Shown piece after piece: positions 1 to 11,289 of a DNA stretch of 64,000 nt. The stretch's first letter is position 1, and each line of letters begins with the position of its first letter. The notes under the pieces are model-generated. The model was not told the origin of the DNA. It ran no database searches and worked only from the letters and a program-made list of their open reading frames with translations. This DNA comes from Thamnaconus septentrionalis (lineage: Eukaryota > Chordata > Actinopteri > Tetraodontiformes > Monacanthidae), in assembly GCA_009823395.1 (NCBI GenBank), contig CM020501.1:21877861-21941860 (forward strand), given 5' to 3'. The translations under genes and the position numbers were made by a program.

Positions 1-863
1 AAAAAATGTATACCCTGTTATCCAAACACATTTCTTTTTGACGTATTTAGAATAAACACTGCTTCATAACTATGTGTATGTTTTTAGAGGAGGAAGGAAA
101 AGCAGTCACCTAACATCTCCGGTCTGATCACCAACATACTACCACCATAATCTCCTCTGTCATCTGACAATTCTATTGCAACACCATCCTGCCTGCTTAA
201 TCTCCGGAACTGTTTCATTATTGTCTCCAAAGCGGCAAACAAGTTTTGGTCCTCTTTGACTTGGGTGCAACGTGACCACAGAACTTCTTTCGTGTTCAGT
301 GTGAGACAATTCATACACTGTCGCCTCACAGCGCAAAGGCGTCAAGTTCAAATCTAGCCCAAGTCTTTCTTCTCTTGTGTTTTCTCATTGGTTGTCTTTG
401 GTGTCACACCGGCAAAATTCCTAGCAAACTCTATTCCATCACCACAACCTATTGTTGAACTTCTTCTGAAGCTGCTACAAATCACATGGAAACGGGATCT
501 AGTAGGCCCCACAGTGGAGGATGAAATTGGATAGATGAATGGAAGGATGAAGTATTTATCGATTTGTTGCGTTTCTATGCACTGTTTGCTTGCAGTCTCA
601 TCAGATTCAGTATAACGTTCAGCTAATCGCTCAGGTAAATTTTGTCAGGAGGAGGGAAGCGATTTGTATTTTCGACAGCTTCTGCCATCCTGATTTTAGG
701 CCACACACGAGTGTAATCCAGACAGAAAACTCACAATGAAGCTCATGGTATGACCGACAGACTCACAGCTTGCGTTCATGCGTTGGCGACAATCCGCTGC
801 CCTCGCCACCACTTTCTGCGTTTCCCCCGCGTTGCGTTCAGGCTCCGGAATTCTAGAGCAGAG
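1..863. other. Upstream flank without a recognisable gene
   Basis: No coding exon, RNA gene or recognised element was found here. The last ~150 bases (about 715-863) resemble the 5' untranslated regions of receptor units B and C, including a CCACTTT-type block before the start codon. They are therefore probably the 5' flank and leader of unit A. Confidence 0.4.
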
Positions 864-1781
864 ATGATTTTGGCGGCAGCAGCGATTGGATTTCTTTTCC
901 TTCTTCCCTCTCCAGCAGGTACTGTACATTTACACACTTTTACAGTTCTTAGAAACATTGCGTGATCTGAAATCAATCAAGAAAGTATAATTTCCTTTCA
1001 GTTCCATACTTTTGTTTTGTTTAAGTTTTTTTTTTTAATATAAATTGATAAAATTAGACATTTCTGCAGGTCACATTAAAAAAAAACATTTCAGAATCAT
1101 CTTCAAGAGCTGCTGTGATTTCATCTGCTAATGTGTCATAGTCTGATGTGTGAATATGAGTCCAGCCGACCAGGTGATCGTCTACCACATGTCTGTATCT
1201 CCAACCTCAGTGGTTCTTGGCATGGAGAACGTCATCAGGTTGACTCTGGTGGCCTTGCTGCTCCCTGCGCTGTTCATCTTCATCCTGTGTACCACGTAAA
1301 ACATTCTGGTTCAGACACCTTTGGATACCATTTTCCAGTTTCATGCTGTTAAAGTGGATCACTGTGAGGTTTTGTCTCCTATTTGTGGCTGGACAGCAGG
1401 AAGAAAAAAACCAAGAGTAGACATTGGAGGGAACCACAAGCAGTTGAAGAGGCGATCCAGGTGAGAAGGGTGCCTCTTGCTGACTTGTTTATACTATACT
1501 ATACCGTACTAAACTTTATACTTGTTTATACTAAAAATAACCATTTTCCAAACTCTTTTCAAAGTTGAGACTGTTCTTCTTCCTTACTACTGCTTACAAT
1601 TTCCTGTGGTACTGTCTTGCTTGGTCCGGGTTTGTAAGCTGTCTGGTGACGTGCACAAATACCAATGGAACGAACTGCAAGAAACTGACAAATACTCTCT
1701 CCTATCCAGTCAAGCGCTTCCATCACGTGTGAGAATGTTTCAGAACTGGTCGCTGGAGCCTTAGCTGGAAGACACAGATAG
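864..1781 (+). pseudogene. Unit A: Ig-less CD22-like receptor remnant (signal peptide + TM + tail)
   Basis: Four exons are visible: signal peptide 864-918, transmembrane 1211-1295, proximal tail 1397-1460 and terminal tail 1710-1781. The last three match unit B exons in order and phase; two are identical in length and the proximal tail differs by one codon (64 versus 61 nt). No Ig exon fits in the 292 bases between signal and transmembrane exons, so the ectodomain has been deleted. The phases still agree, and direct splicing gives an open frame of about 91 codons: leader, hydrophobic segment, basic SRKKKTK-type stop-transfer and short tail. The terminal exon has Cys (TGT) where unit B has the Tyr of its VVYENV motif. 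AATAAA lies at 2032-2037. I read it as a decayed paralogue, but a small membrane protein is not excluded because the frame is unbroken. Confidence 0.6.
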
Positions 1782-2684
1782 AGGTCCAGTCAGGTTGGAG
1801 GATTGGATTTTGCTCTGTTGAAAGTCATGTAACAGTTTTATAAGTATCACTATTCTTTCAAAGTATTTCATAGCCCATGTGACAAACCATTTTTTTTTTG
1901 TCTGTGTTTCCCTTTTCTATGGTTAAGTGGCTACCGTGCATGTAATTGTGGGAATATTATTTGACAAATGTATTGATCAGTGTCGAATAAGCCCTTGAGG
2001 GCTGGGCACCAATCATGGTGGTTGACACTTAAATAAACAGATCAATCAATCAAAAATATAAGGTGTACGAGCAAGTCTGTATTTGCATGTATCTATATCT
2101 ATATTGGCATGTAGGATAATGCATGTGAATGTATATTGATATATACCCGTATGTTTTTATTTATTTATTTTTCAATTTACTTGTTATTTTGTGTGAACAC
2201 GCATCAGGATGCACTTTAGTGAGTGACAATGGGGTGGTAAGGGGTGGGGCGTGTCCTGATAGGGAATTTGTTTGAATGGTTCTGGATTAAAATCAGACAG
2301 AGAAAATTTTTTTACATCCCGTAGCTCATCCTTGAAGCCAAACTCCCCAAAACAGAGTTCACCTTTAAAAACAGCCATTCAGTGAAAACAGCCTCACTAA
2401 CGTTGGCTGTCAGCCTGGAAGAAAGACAAGCAGTGGATGAATGAGCAGCAGCTTCACCCTGAGACGGACATGGCAGTCAGAAGGTGATCATGTTTCCACT
2501 GAAGCTGCAACATGGAACTTTTGCTTTCTGTCTGTTAGGCTCGGCTCTGAAAAAAAATCACGTCATCAACAGGATTCTGTTTTGTTGTTTGAAACACAGA
2601 TGTTTATTATTCACGCCAGCAGCAGATGAAGTTCCTCCTCTTTCCAATTTCAGTCCAGTCACTGGCTCATCACGCATGGAAATA
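1782..2684. other. Spacer between units A and B
   Basis: This stretch holds the probable 3' untranslated region of unit A (AATAAA at 2032-2037) and then the 5' flank of unit B. From about 2060 onward it is recognisably similar to 9120-10150 upstream of unit C, showing that the duplicated unit includes 5' flanking DNA. No other gene is seen. Confidence 0.5.
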
Positions 2685-2705
2685 GTGAAAAGAGGAAGGA
2701 AGTGA
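2685..2705 (+). promoter_or_regulatory. Putative ETS/PU.1-like site, unit B promoter
   Basis: A purine-rich block containing AAAAGAGGAAGGAAGTG lies about 170 bases before the unit B start codon. It resembles the PU.1/ETS core (AGAGGAAGTG). The same block lies at 10154-10173 before unit C. PU.1 drives myeloid and B-cell genes, so the site fits a leukocyte receptor. Binding is inferred. Confidence 0.35.
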
Positions 2706-2875
2706 AGCGTATTTTTACAGTCTCATCTCATCTTACCTTCAAACTCAATGCAGATCGAGTCTAAAGTGACAAGAGACATTTGCTGCTTGCTTGACGGCGT
2801 CAGAGTTCGACTGCTTCCTCGAGACCACTTTTACTTTTTCCCTGCTCAAGCAAACAGGGAGATTGTAGCGCAGCG

Positions 2876-5800
2876 ATGAGCTCCAGTGCAGTGGCAGCAG
2901 TTGGATTTCTGCTCCTCCTCCTGCTCCCTCTGTCAGGTACTGTACATCTACCATGTCTGGGCGTTGCAGAGAGACATGTTGAGTCTGTAATGACAATGTT
3001 GAGACGAGGGGCCGAGCCACTGTTTCAGACGTGAGGGGGGCAAACTGTTCAGTGGTCTATTCACTAATTTATCATCCTCTCGCAGTCAATTGGCCTTCTC
3101 AAAGAGCTGCATTTTGAAATATAGACTAAAACCAAAGTTTAAATGGTTCAGAAACAGCTGTGAAAATAATTCTTAGAGCCACTCTGATACTTGGAGTCAT
3201 TTCCTCAGCCAGGTAAAATTTCTCCTTACTTGTGAAGCTTTGGCTGAGAATTGGTTTCGTCTTGATACCTGCTGGTTTCTTCTCGCTGTCTCTTTTTTAT
3301 CCATTGCAGCAACCCATAAAAATTTAATGTGAATTGCAATATCTATAGACACAATTAAGAATAGTAGTGGTAATATGAAAGTGAGCAAATTCCATTTTAT
3401 GCTCCAGGTATTTTTCCTCAGTCAGTTACATTCTCTCTCACCTGTGAAGAAGCAGGGTGACTGTCCTTGATGTCCTCTGGTCCTCACCAGAATCCAGTTC
3501 TTTTTGTGGAAGCAATAAAGTTTTTTTTTTTTTTTTATTTGGACAAAAACAAACAGTGAACACAAGTTAAGGGAAAACATTCGGGTGTGGGTTTATTCCT
3601 AGCCTGAAACTAGGTAGCTGATCCTGAACATTGTATTGAGTGACTGTTCCGATAAAAACAAACAAAAAACAAAACAAAAGTTTCAAGAGTCGAGTTTCAG
3701 CAAATATTTTATTAATCACTTATGAATCATCATCCTAATATTAATACAGGCGAGTCAGTCATAATCTAACAGTATTTTGTTGTTGTAAATGAGCAATGGC
3801 TTAATCTGCTAATACACAATCAATAAACCAGTAAATTGTAACGTAATTATGTACTTATTCTAAATCATGACCAAAAATAAACCAGTATATTGATAAATTA
3901 ATATTATCATGACCAAAAAAAAACCTTATTTTATTCATTTTTTTTTTTTTTTTAAATGGTTTGATTTAAAGATTGTTGCTCCACTGTTTTAAATCTGAAC
4001 ACATCTTGTGGTTTCAACTAATCCTGGTGGTTTTTCACTGTGTCACAACAGTCCGTGGTCAGTCTGGTTGGGAGATGAGTTACCATCATCGGACCACATG
4101 TGTTGCAGAAGGACTGAGGGTCCGCATCGTGTGCGACTACAAAACCCCTGCTGGCGAAATAGTACAGGAATTATTCTGGATCAAACAAACACAAAGCGAT
4201 ACTTTTGGGACGGTGAAAAATTACAGCATAAAGTCGTCACAACGTTTGACCAACTCCTGTAACTCCTCAACCTGCACTCTGACAATCACAAAGGTGAAAG
4301 AGAGTGACTCTGGTGTGTACAAGTTGAGTTTTTTTACAAACAGCAACACTGGTCGATATACTGGAGAGCCTGGAGTCAATCTGACTGTTTCAGGTGAGAC
4401 TCTCACATCACAAAATCATCAGCATGTTTTCCGTTGTTCACAGATTCTCCTGAAGTAACACAATTGTTGTTGTTTTTCCAGACCCATGTCTCCAGGTCAC
4501 TTTGAAGAAATCAGGAGTAAAAATGCATGACATGCTGTCATGTGACTCTCAGAAGTGTCGTCTGTCTGGTCCGCGAACCTACATTTGGCACAGGAATAAC
4601 CAGAAAGTTGGTTCTGGACCAATCCTTGCCATACCAACCATAAAACCTGGAGATAGGTATAGGTGCCATGTGTCAGGATTCAAACTTTGCTCTGCGACAG
4701 TGTGTGAGTTTGTGTTACTGTGTTGGCTGAAACATTTGTGTATAACAGGGGTGACCAACCTTTTTGGCACTGAGAGCTACTTCATTGGTCCTGAGCCGAA
4801 TGAAGGGCTACCAGTTTGCTAGATTCTCCTGAAATAACAAACTCTCTGAGTTATATATTATTATTAATGATACTCTTCTATGTGAAGACACTTATCAAGC
4901 TCATGAGTTCTCAATAATTATCAAAAATGACTTAACAAGGTTAGATAAAATTGAATTTTAGACACAGCTCAACGAGCTGGGCAAATTTTCGAATGGGTCT
5001 GCGGGCTACTCATTAGGTCCTTGGGGGCTACATGGTGCCCCGGGCACTACATTGGTGACCCCTGGTGTATAAGGTTTATTGATCTGCATAGCTGAGAAAA
5101 GTAAATTCAATTGGACTTCTCTAGTGTTTGCATTTTCTCTTCATTTTAGCCAAAATGTCAAATTTTAACCTTAAAACTGTTTCCTTGCATTTACTTGTGT
5201 GACACTGAGGAAGGAAAATATGTAAAAATTAGGTGGGCTAAATAATCTGGAAAAACAAATTGTGGAGTCCAGCGGGTCCTCATTCATTTTCAAAAATGTC
5301 TCAACCAAACAGAAAACGACAAGCAGCCAAAGAACTTCACATCTCTCCAAACTATACTAATAGTCCATACTAATAGTCAGGGGCCAGTTGTTCAAAAAAT
5401 GTAATCTAGATCAGAATGATGTGGATTTGGAAATCCCATTTTTTTGCTCTCCAGGATCCGGAAATCGGTCTTACTTTTATTCCGATTTTTTCAAAGCAAC
5501 ATTGGATTGGATCATCCTGATCCAGATACACAGTTTTCAAGATTACCAAATCCGGATTACATATCAGAATGTGGGGTACCAGCAATGTAGCGAACAACAG
5601 GCAGAAAAGCCAACGAAAAGTTTTGAACAACACAAACCAAAGGTTAAATCCAGATTAGAACTAGGATTGGATTACATGATCTAATCCGATTTCAGAATCC
5701 TTCTTTCCCTTTTGAACAACCCGTTTTCAAGATTTGATCCAATCCGATAACGAAAATCCAATCAGATTACCTTTGAACAACTGACCACAGAAGATTTCAA

Positions 5801-8410
5801 AATGATGCTCCATTTTCCTCAGGGTCTCCAAAGCCGCCCACTGTGTCAACAGACCCGTCCTACAATATATTGGAGGGTGACCAGGTGACTGTGATGTGTC
5901 GCAGTGATGCTAACCCTTCAGCTAATTACAGCTGGTTCAAGAGGAACCAAACTCTGCACCACTACCAACCAAAACTCATCATCCAGTCGGTCCATTCGTC
6001 TGACTCCGGAGAGTATTCCTGCAGGGTTGAGAACCAGCTGGGGGAGTCCACCAATCACGTCCTGATTGATGTGAAATGTGAGGATTTAAACACTTTTTAA
6101 TTGTCACATTTAATACTTGAAACTGAAAATAAGATAAAAACTTTTTTGGTCGCTGTTAATCATCAGCACTGTTGGTCTGAGAATCAATATGGCTCAAGAG
6201 ATTCTTCTTGTAAAGTTCTAAACATCCTGTGTGAGTTCAGATTTTCTGAGCATTTGTTGTCCGTTAAAAATTCAACTTGCACCACTTTGCCACAACATGA
6301 CACATTTTTTTTTACATCTGATGTCTTGGTCAGATTATATTTGCATGTTACCGTGGTCAGAAATTGATGATTGAACAATGTGGTCTACCAGAACCAAGGT
6401 TTGGCCAATCATCATATTCTGATGCTGTCTGTCAGCTGTTTCATGTCTGTAGATCTCAAGTTGTCTTGAGCCCCTTTCCCACTGGCCAAAAAACCTAATG
6501 TACACCCGCAATGAATCGGCATTTGGTGGCAGTGGGAAAGACTCACCGACTCCCGTCGAAAAGGGTCAAACAACCCTGCAAGCAACACGGGTTGAATTTG
6601 GCTCCAATTGGCTCCGCTCCAACCGTGCAACTTCATAATATCGCGCCTCTCCCGGCGTATATCATGTACATCACGTGTATACGCTCATCAGGTGTATATC
6701 ACGTGTTCAATTACGTTCCATCAGCGCTCGAAAATTGTTCATTGTCCTCTGGCTTTTACACTCGCGGCTCGCGCACAAAATAGACCAGACGGAGAAACCA
6801 TAGCTGCACGGCGCAGGTCGGCCGTAGAGGTGCGCGCCGCTTCAGGTCCGGTGTGAACGACTCCATCATTTCCACGGCTATTCACGGAATGATTCTACAG
6901 TCAAAAGTGTCCAAAGACACTGGCCATCTGACTTTTTCTTTGCTTTTGCTTGTCCAGATGTTAAGTTAAGTGCTGGCATGGAAGACACACTAGGAGTTGC
7001 ACATCTTAATTCACTCTTTAGGTGGTCAAAACCATGTTTTTTGCTAAGGTGGTGCAGTAAGCTGCTTGTGTTGCCTCTCTTATGAGAGTGTCTTGTGTAA
7101 CTAGACAAGACATTTGTTTGTTGTAGCTCCATTAAATCTGGACCTGTGGATTTTAGGCAGTTTAAGAAATACAATCAGGCCATTCACAGTAAAAACAGAC
7201 TCCAGTTGCAAATGACACTGGACTCACTTGTCCACGCAGAGCAGCTTGATTGTTACCAGTCACACAACAACTCCAGTCCCCAAACCACTTCAAAATCATC
7301 TCCAGGAACTGCTGTGACTTTACCTGCTAATGTGTCATAGTCTTATGTGTGAGTACGAGTCAGGCGGTGATCTTCTACCACATGTTTATCTCCAGCCTCA
7401 GCGGATCTCCGCACCATGAACATCATCAAGTTGACCCTGGTGGTCTCACTGCCCCCTGCGCTGCTCATTTTCATCCTGTGGACCAGGTACAAGATCAGGG
7501 TTCAAGTTTCATTCAGGTCATTTTCCAGTTTCATGCTCTTGAAGTGGATCACTGTGAGAGTTTGTCTCCTATTTGTGGCTGGACAGCAGGAAGAAGAAAA
7601 CCAGGAGCAGCTGCAGGGAACCACAAGCAGCCGGGGAAATGATTGAGGTGAGAAGGACGCCTCCTTCTTACTCCTTTATACTCCATTACCATATGTAAAT
7701 ACGTCCCTATGCAAAAGACGAGTTGGTATGGACGTGAAATAATAAATCCTCTAGAGGGCAGTCTCGAGTGCCAGTTTTCCAGCATAAATTAACGAGGTGA
7801 TCTGACTGTACATTATTCTCATAAGGTAGAGGAGGCTGGAGGTGATGACTTGCTGCAGTAGCTAGATGTCCCCATGTGGTTGCATCAAATATCGTTTGAA
7901 TAAAGTTCACACACTATTTGGTGACATGCAAAACTAGTGATGGAACAGCCTCAAAGGAATAGACCAAAGGCGCCATGTCTGTGTTTTGCCGAGGGTATAA
8001 ATAGTCCTTTAAAGAATACGTTTGCAAGTACAAGCACACACAGGCGTCACTTTAGAGGTGCCAGACACACGAACAGGTCATGTGACAGTAACGTGAAGAA
8101 AAAAAATCACCAACATTGCAAAACTCAAGTCCCCACTGTGACCCATCAACCATTAATGGTTTTGTTGAGGGTTTGTGTTGTCAGCACAAACACAAGGCTG
8201 TGTTGTGTGTGTTACTTGAGCGGAAAAAAAAAAGTCAAACACAACAGTCATATTTTTTCAACATGATGTCATTACATTTTCAGTAGAGCTGGTTCATCAG
8301 TAAAGTCCACTGAGAACCTCCTGTTCTCTCTTCTCCAGATGAACACTTCCGTCGTGTATGAGAACGTTTCAGAATTAGTTGCAGGAGCCTCAGCCGGAAG
8401 ACACGGATAG
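2876..8410 (+). CDS. Unit B: CD22/Siglec-like Ig receptor, three Ig domains
   Basis: Predicted type I membrane receptor of about 365 aa. Exons: signal peptide 2876-2936, V-set Ig 4052-4393, Ig 4482-4703, C2 Ig 5823-6077, transmembrane 7402-7486, tail 7587-7647 and 8339-8410. All Ig exons are phase 1-1 and the whole frame is open. The V domain starts QSGWEMSY and has the odd Cys pattern of Siglec-type V sets. The C2 domain has VTVMC and SGEYSC cysteine motifs with NYSW between. The tail is short and ends with VVYENV, which fits the ITIM consensus and is also a YxN adaptor site. In the V-domain F strand the Arg seen in unit C (YRFR) is Ser (YKLS). A fourth Ig exon survives only as a 70-bp remnant. 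Probable inhibitory leukocyte receptor. Family assignment is firm; exact orthology is not. Confidence 0.75.
4746..5064. mobile_element. Non-autonomous hAT-like element in unit B intron
   Basis: The element runs from CAGGGGTGACCAAC to the matching inverted end TTGGTGACCCCTG. It is flanked by a perfect 8-bp target duplication GTGTATAA (4738-4745 and 5065-5072). The paralogous intron of unit C near 12920 has the unoccupied site (TTTGTGTGGAAGG context). Insertion therefore followed the B/C duplication. It carries no coding capacity. Confidence 0.85.
5382..5786. mobile_element. Inverted-repeat MITE in unit B intron
   Basis: The ends are near-complementary: GGCCAGTTGTTCAAA on the left and TTTGAACAACTGACC on the right. 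The interior has repeated, partly palindromic ATCCGGAT/AATCCGAT words. It is absent from the corresponding intron of unit C. The superfamily is not assigned. Confidence 0.7.
6161..6230 (+). pseudogene. Remnant of a fourth Ig exon in unit B
   Basis: Seventy bases match the 3' end of the fourth Ig exon of unit C (13794-14042), including SENQYGS versus SENRHGS, a shared KVLNI string and the GTGAG donor. The 5' three quarters of the exon, its WF and first Cys and the acceptor are missing. The fragment cannot be spliced as an Ig domain. Confidence 0.75.
6470..7190. other. Unit B intron with repeat-like sequence, no exon found
   Basis: The stretch starts with CCCCTTTCCCACTGG, an end typical of dispersed fish elements, and becomes CpG-rich to about 6870. 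No matching second end or coding exon was found. Confidence 0.3.
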
Positions 8411-9544
8411 AAGTCCGGCCAGGTTGGAGCCTCTTGTGCCACATAAAAGAGCCGCAGCTCCGCCTTGACCGAAGGCTCCCTCTGGTGGAGGCAAGGTGCT
8501 AGGACAGCATATCTGAACCAACTGAGGACGACAGTGAGGCTGGAGAGGATATAAACCCGGGTGTGTGTGTGTTTGTGTGAAGAAGAAGAAAATGCAACCG
8601 ATTAAACTGGCTGAAGTTTATTTTCAAATGTATATTTTTCAATGATCAACCATATCCAAAACAATATTTATGTTTTCATACAACATCATGTAGCTTGAGC
8701 AATCCCGGAAATACTTTGTTTATGCTTTCCCACTATTTCTGCTGAAATTGGTAGATGTGTCCTTAAATTTAAAACTACATCTGATTTTGATCTCTCACCT
8801 CCTTTCAAGTCTTCAGTGCCTCCACTCTTACTTATTTAAATAATCTTACATTTAAATTTTTTAATTTAAATATTATAAATGCCTGCGATGAACTGGCGAC
8901 TTGTCCAGGGTGTCACCCTGCCTTCGCCCTAAGACAGCTGGGATAGGCTCCAGCAGACCCCCGTGACCCTGAATAGGAATAAGCGGGCATAGAAGATGAT
9001 TGAATGAATGAATATTATAAATGTGTTTTTCATTGCTTCTCCAAATGTATTTTGTTTTTTAATGTTTCAACTTTTTTCTTGAGATTTTGTTTTTGTTGAA
9101 AATGATTTGATAGTTTTATAAGGTCTGTATTTGCATTTACATATCTGTATCTACATTGACATGTAGGAAACTGCATGTGCATGAATATGAATATATACTC
9201 ATATATGTCTTTATATTTGTTAATTTACTGATTCTATGTTTTGCGTGAACATGCATCAGGATGAACTTTAGTGCTGTGGCTGACTGAGGGGCAGCAAGTG
9301 GAGTGGCGTGTACTGAAAGAGAATTTGTTCTGTTTGTAAAGGTTTTCCTTCGTCTAAAAACTAGGAAAAAAAATAGAAAAACTTTACAGCAACATCTTTT
9401 GTGAGAGGAGAATTAAAGTAAATTAAAAAAAAATAATGTGCCAACACAACCTGTAGCTGGCCCCTGAAGCCAAACACCCCAGCAACATCGAACTTTTGCC
9501 TTCTGTGTGTGAGGCTCAGCTCTGAAAAAAAAAAAAAAAACACC
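8411..9544. other. Spacer between units B and C
   Basis: This stretch contains the unit B 3' untranslated region with a possible ATTAAA signal at 8601-8606. A dispersed repeat copy lies at 8880-9003, and from about 9120 there is duplicated 5' flank related to 2060-2560. No additional gene is visible. Confidence 0.45.
8880..9003 (+). repeat. Dispersed fish repeat fragment
   Basis: The copy contains GGTGTCACCCTGCCTTCGCC and CCAGCAGACCCCCGTGACCC, words shared with 14465-14785 (inverted), 33976-34110 and 48888-48970. It ends in a GAATGAATG tail, suggesting a SINE/LINE-like retroelement fragment. Confidence 0.7.
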
Positions 9545-10009
9545 TGTGGTGAATTCTTCAGGTGGCTTCGAGGGATGTAGATGTTGAAGGAGTCTTCGCT
9601 GACACTGACTTGGTTGTATAAAAACTGGTTTATTGCAAAGAAGTCAGAAATCAAACAGGCACCTAGGTCGCCTGGGGGATCTCTTTGGCCTGATGTGAGC
9701 AACTCCCCAGGATCCTTTGTTCACATCTCCTCTTATACACCCCTGTAACCTGAGATGAAGATACTAGGAGTGGGGGAGAATCTATACATTTCTTGGCCGT
9801 ACCCCAAGTGTTTACCAGAAGAAGGAATTTGCTGGCAGTGCTGAATAACAAGACTGACCAGACCCCTTTGCCGAGGCACCATATGGAATCAATCACTGCC
9901 TTATATGGAGAGGTTCAACCCGGGTCCTTCTTGGTACAAATGAGTTCATGGACATAAGTTCAAGCCAGTACATATACATAGGATCATGCACATAAGTTCA
10001 GATACTACA
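9545..10009 (-). mobile_element. Solo LTR of a retrovirus-like element
   Basis: About 465 bp are present in unit C's 5' flank and absent from unit B's. Termini are TGTGGT and ACTACA (TG...CA type), flanked by CACC on both sides (9541-9544, 10010-10013). On the minus strand an AATAAA lies in CAATAAACCAG, about 85 bases before the 3' end, matching a U3-R-U5 arrangement. There is no internal coding region, so this is a recombined solo LTR. It might influence unit C transcription, which is untested. Confidence 0.65.
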
Positions 10010-10153
10010 CACCCTACAAGGCTTTTCACACTCTTATTTGCATGGTTTTCTTTTTCTTTGAAACACATTTATATTTACGATTCATGACATCAGCAGATAA
10101 AGTTCCTCCTCTTTCTCTCAAGTCCGGTCAGTGGCCCGTCTCATATGGAAATA

Positions 10154-10173
10154 GTGAAAAGAGGAAGGAAGTA
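10154..10173 (+). promoter_or_regulatory. Putative ETS/PU.1-like site, unit C promoter
   Basis: GTGAAAAGAGGAAGGAAGT lies about 170 bases before the unit C start. It is almost identical to the block upstream of unit B at 2685-2705 and sits within a conserved ~300-bp 5' region. The motif call is by eye. Confidence 0.35.
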
Positions 10174-10338
10174 AAGTGCAATTACACACTCTTCTCTCAT
10201 CTCGGGTCAAACGCGATACAGATCGAATCTGAAGCCACAAGAGTCACTGGCTGCTTGCTTGACAGCCTCAGAGTCCGACGGCTTTGCTGCGACCACTTTT
10301 TTCCCCACCTCAAGCAACAGGGAATTTGCAGCGCAGCA

Positions 10339-11243
10339 ATGAGCTCCAGTGCAGTGGCAGCATTTGGATTTCTGCTCCTCCTCCTCCCTCTGCAAGGTAT
10401 TGTACGTCGACTGTGTCCGTGTCTCTCTCAGTCATTTGGCGTTGTCCCTGTGCCGCCCGTTGAAATATAGACCAAAAGAAAAGTTTAAATAGTTCTGAAG
10501 TAGCTCTGAAAAGTATTTTCAGAGTCACTTTGATGCTGGAGACAATTACAGTTATAATTTCTCCTTGCCTGTGAAGCTTTGGCAGAGAGTTGGTGCCGTC
10601 TTGACACCTGCTGGTTTCTTCTCCCTGTCCCTCTTCTATCTACTGCAGTTACATAGATAATACATGTAAAAAGCAACATATATAGGTGCACATAGCATTA
10701 GTTGTGGTGATATAAAAGCCTATGAAGACAGTTTGGTGCAACGGGTATTTTTCTTCAGCCAGTTACTTTTTCTCCCACCTGTGAAGACCCAGCGTGTCCG
10801 TCCTTGATGTCCTTTTCTTTCTGAAACGACTTAGCTAAGTAGCTAGCTATCTTGTTACTGATATAGGTTACAATAACATTCGTAGTTCTTGTTAGCTAAT
10901 TTAACTTGATATGTTGGCATCTGTTAATGAGCCGTCGTGTAGCTAAAATATTGTCAACACTTGGCAGATTTGCTCAAATGACACGGCGTGTTTGAAATAA
11001 AAGGGTTCCCATTCCTTGCTAGCTGCTTCGCTAAACATCTTTAACGTCTCGTTGATTACTGCTCGGAAAAAAGGCCTAAGTACATGTTGAGAATAGGACG
11101 GTTGAAACAGCTGGAGAAAGTGCGGGGCACAGGAAGAGTGAAACATTGCGTCACTTCTTCCCTTTGTTTACTCACTGAAAGTGCCTTGTTTTTGAAATGA
11201 GCAGTAGTAATAAAACAACCTGCTGAGAAACTCCCCATTTTTA

Positions 11244-11289
<46 letters not shown>

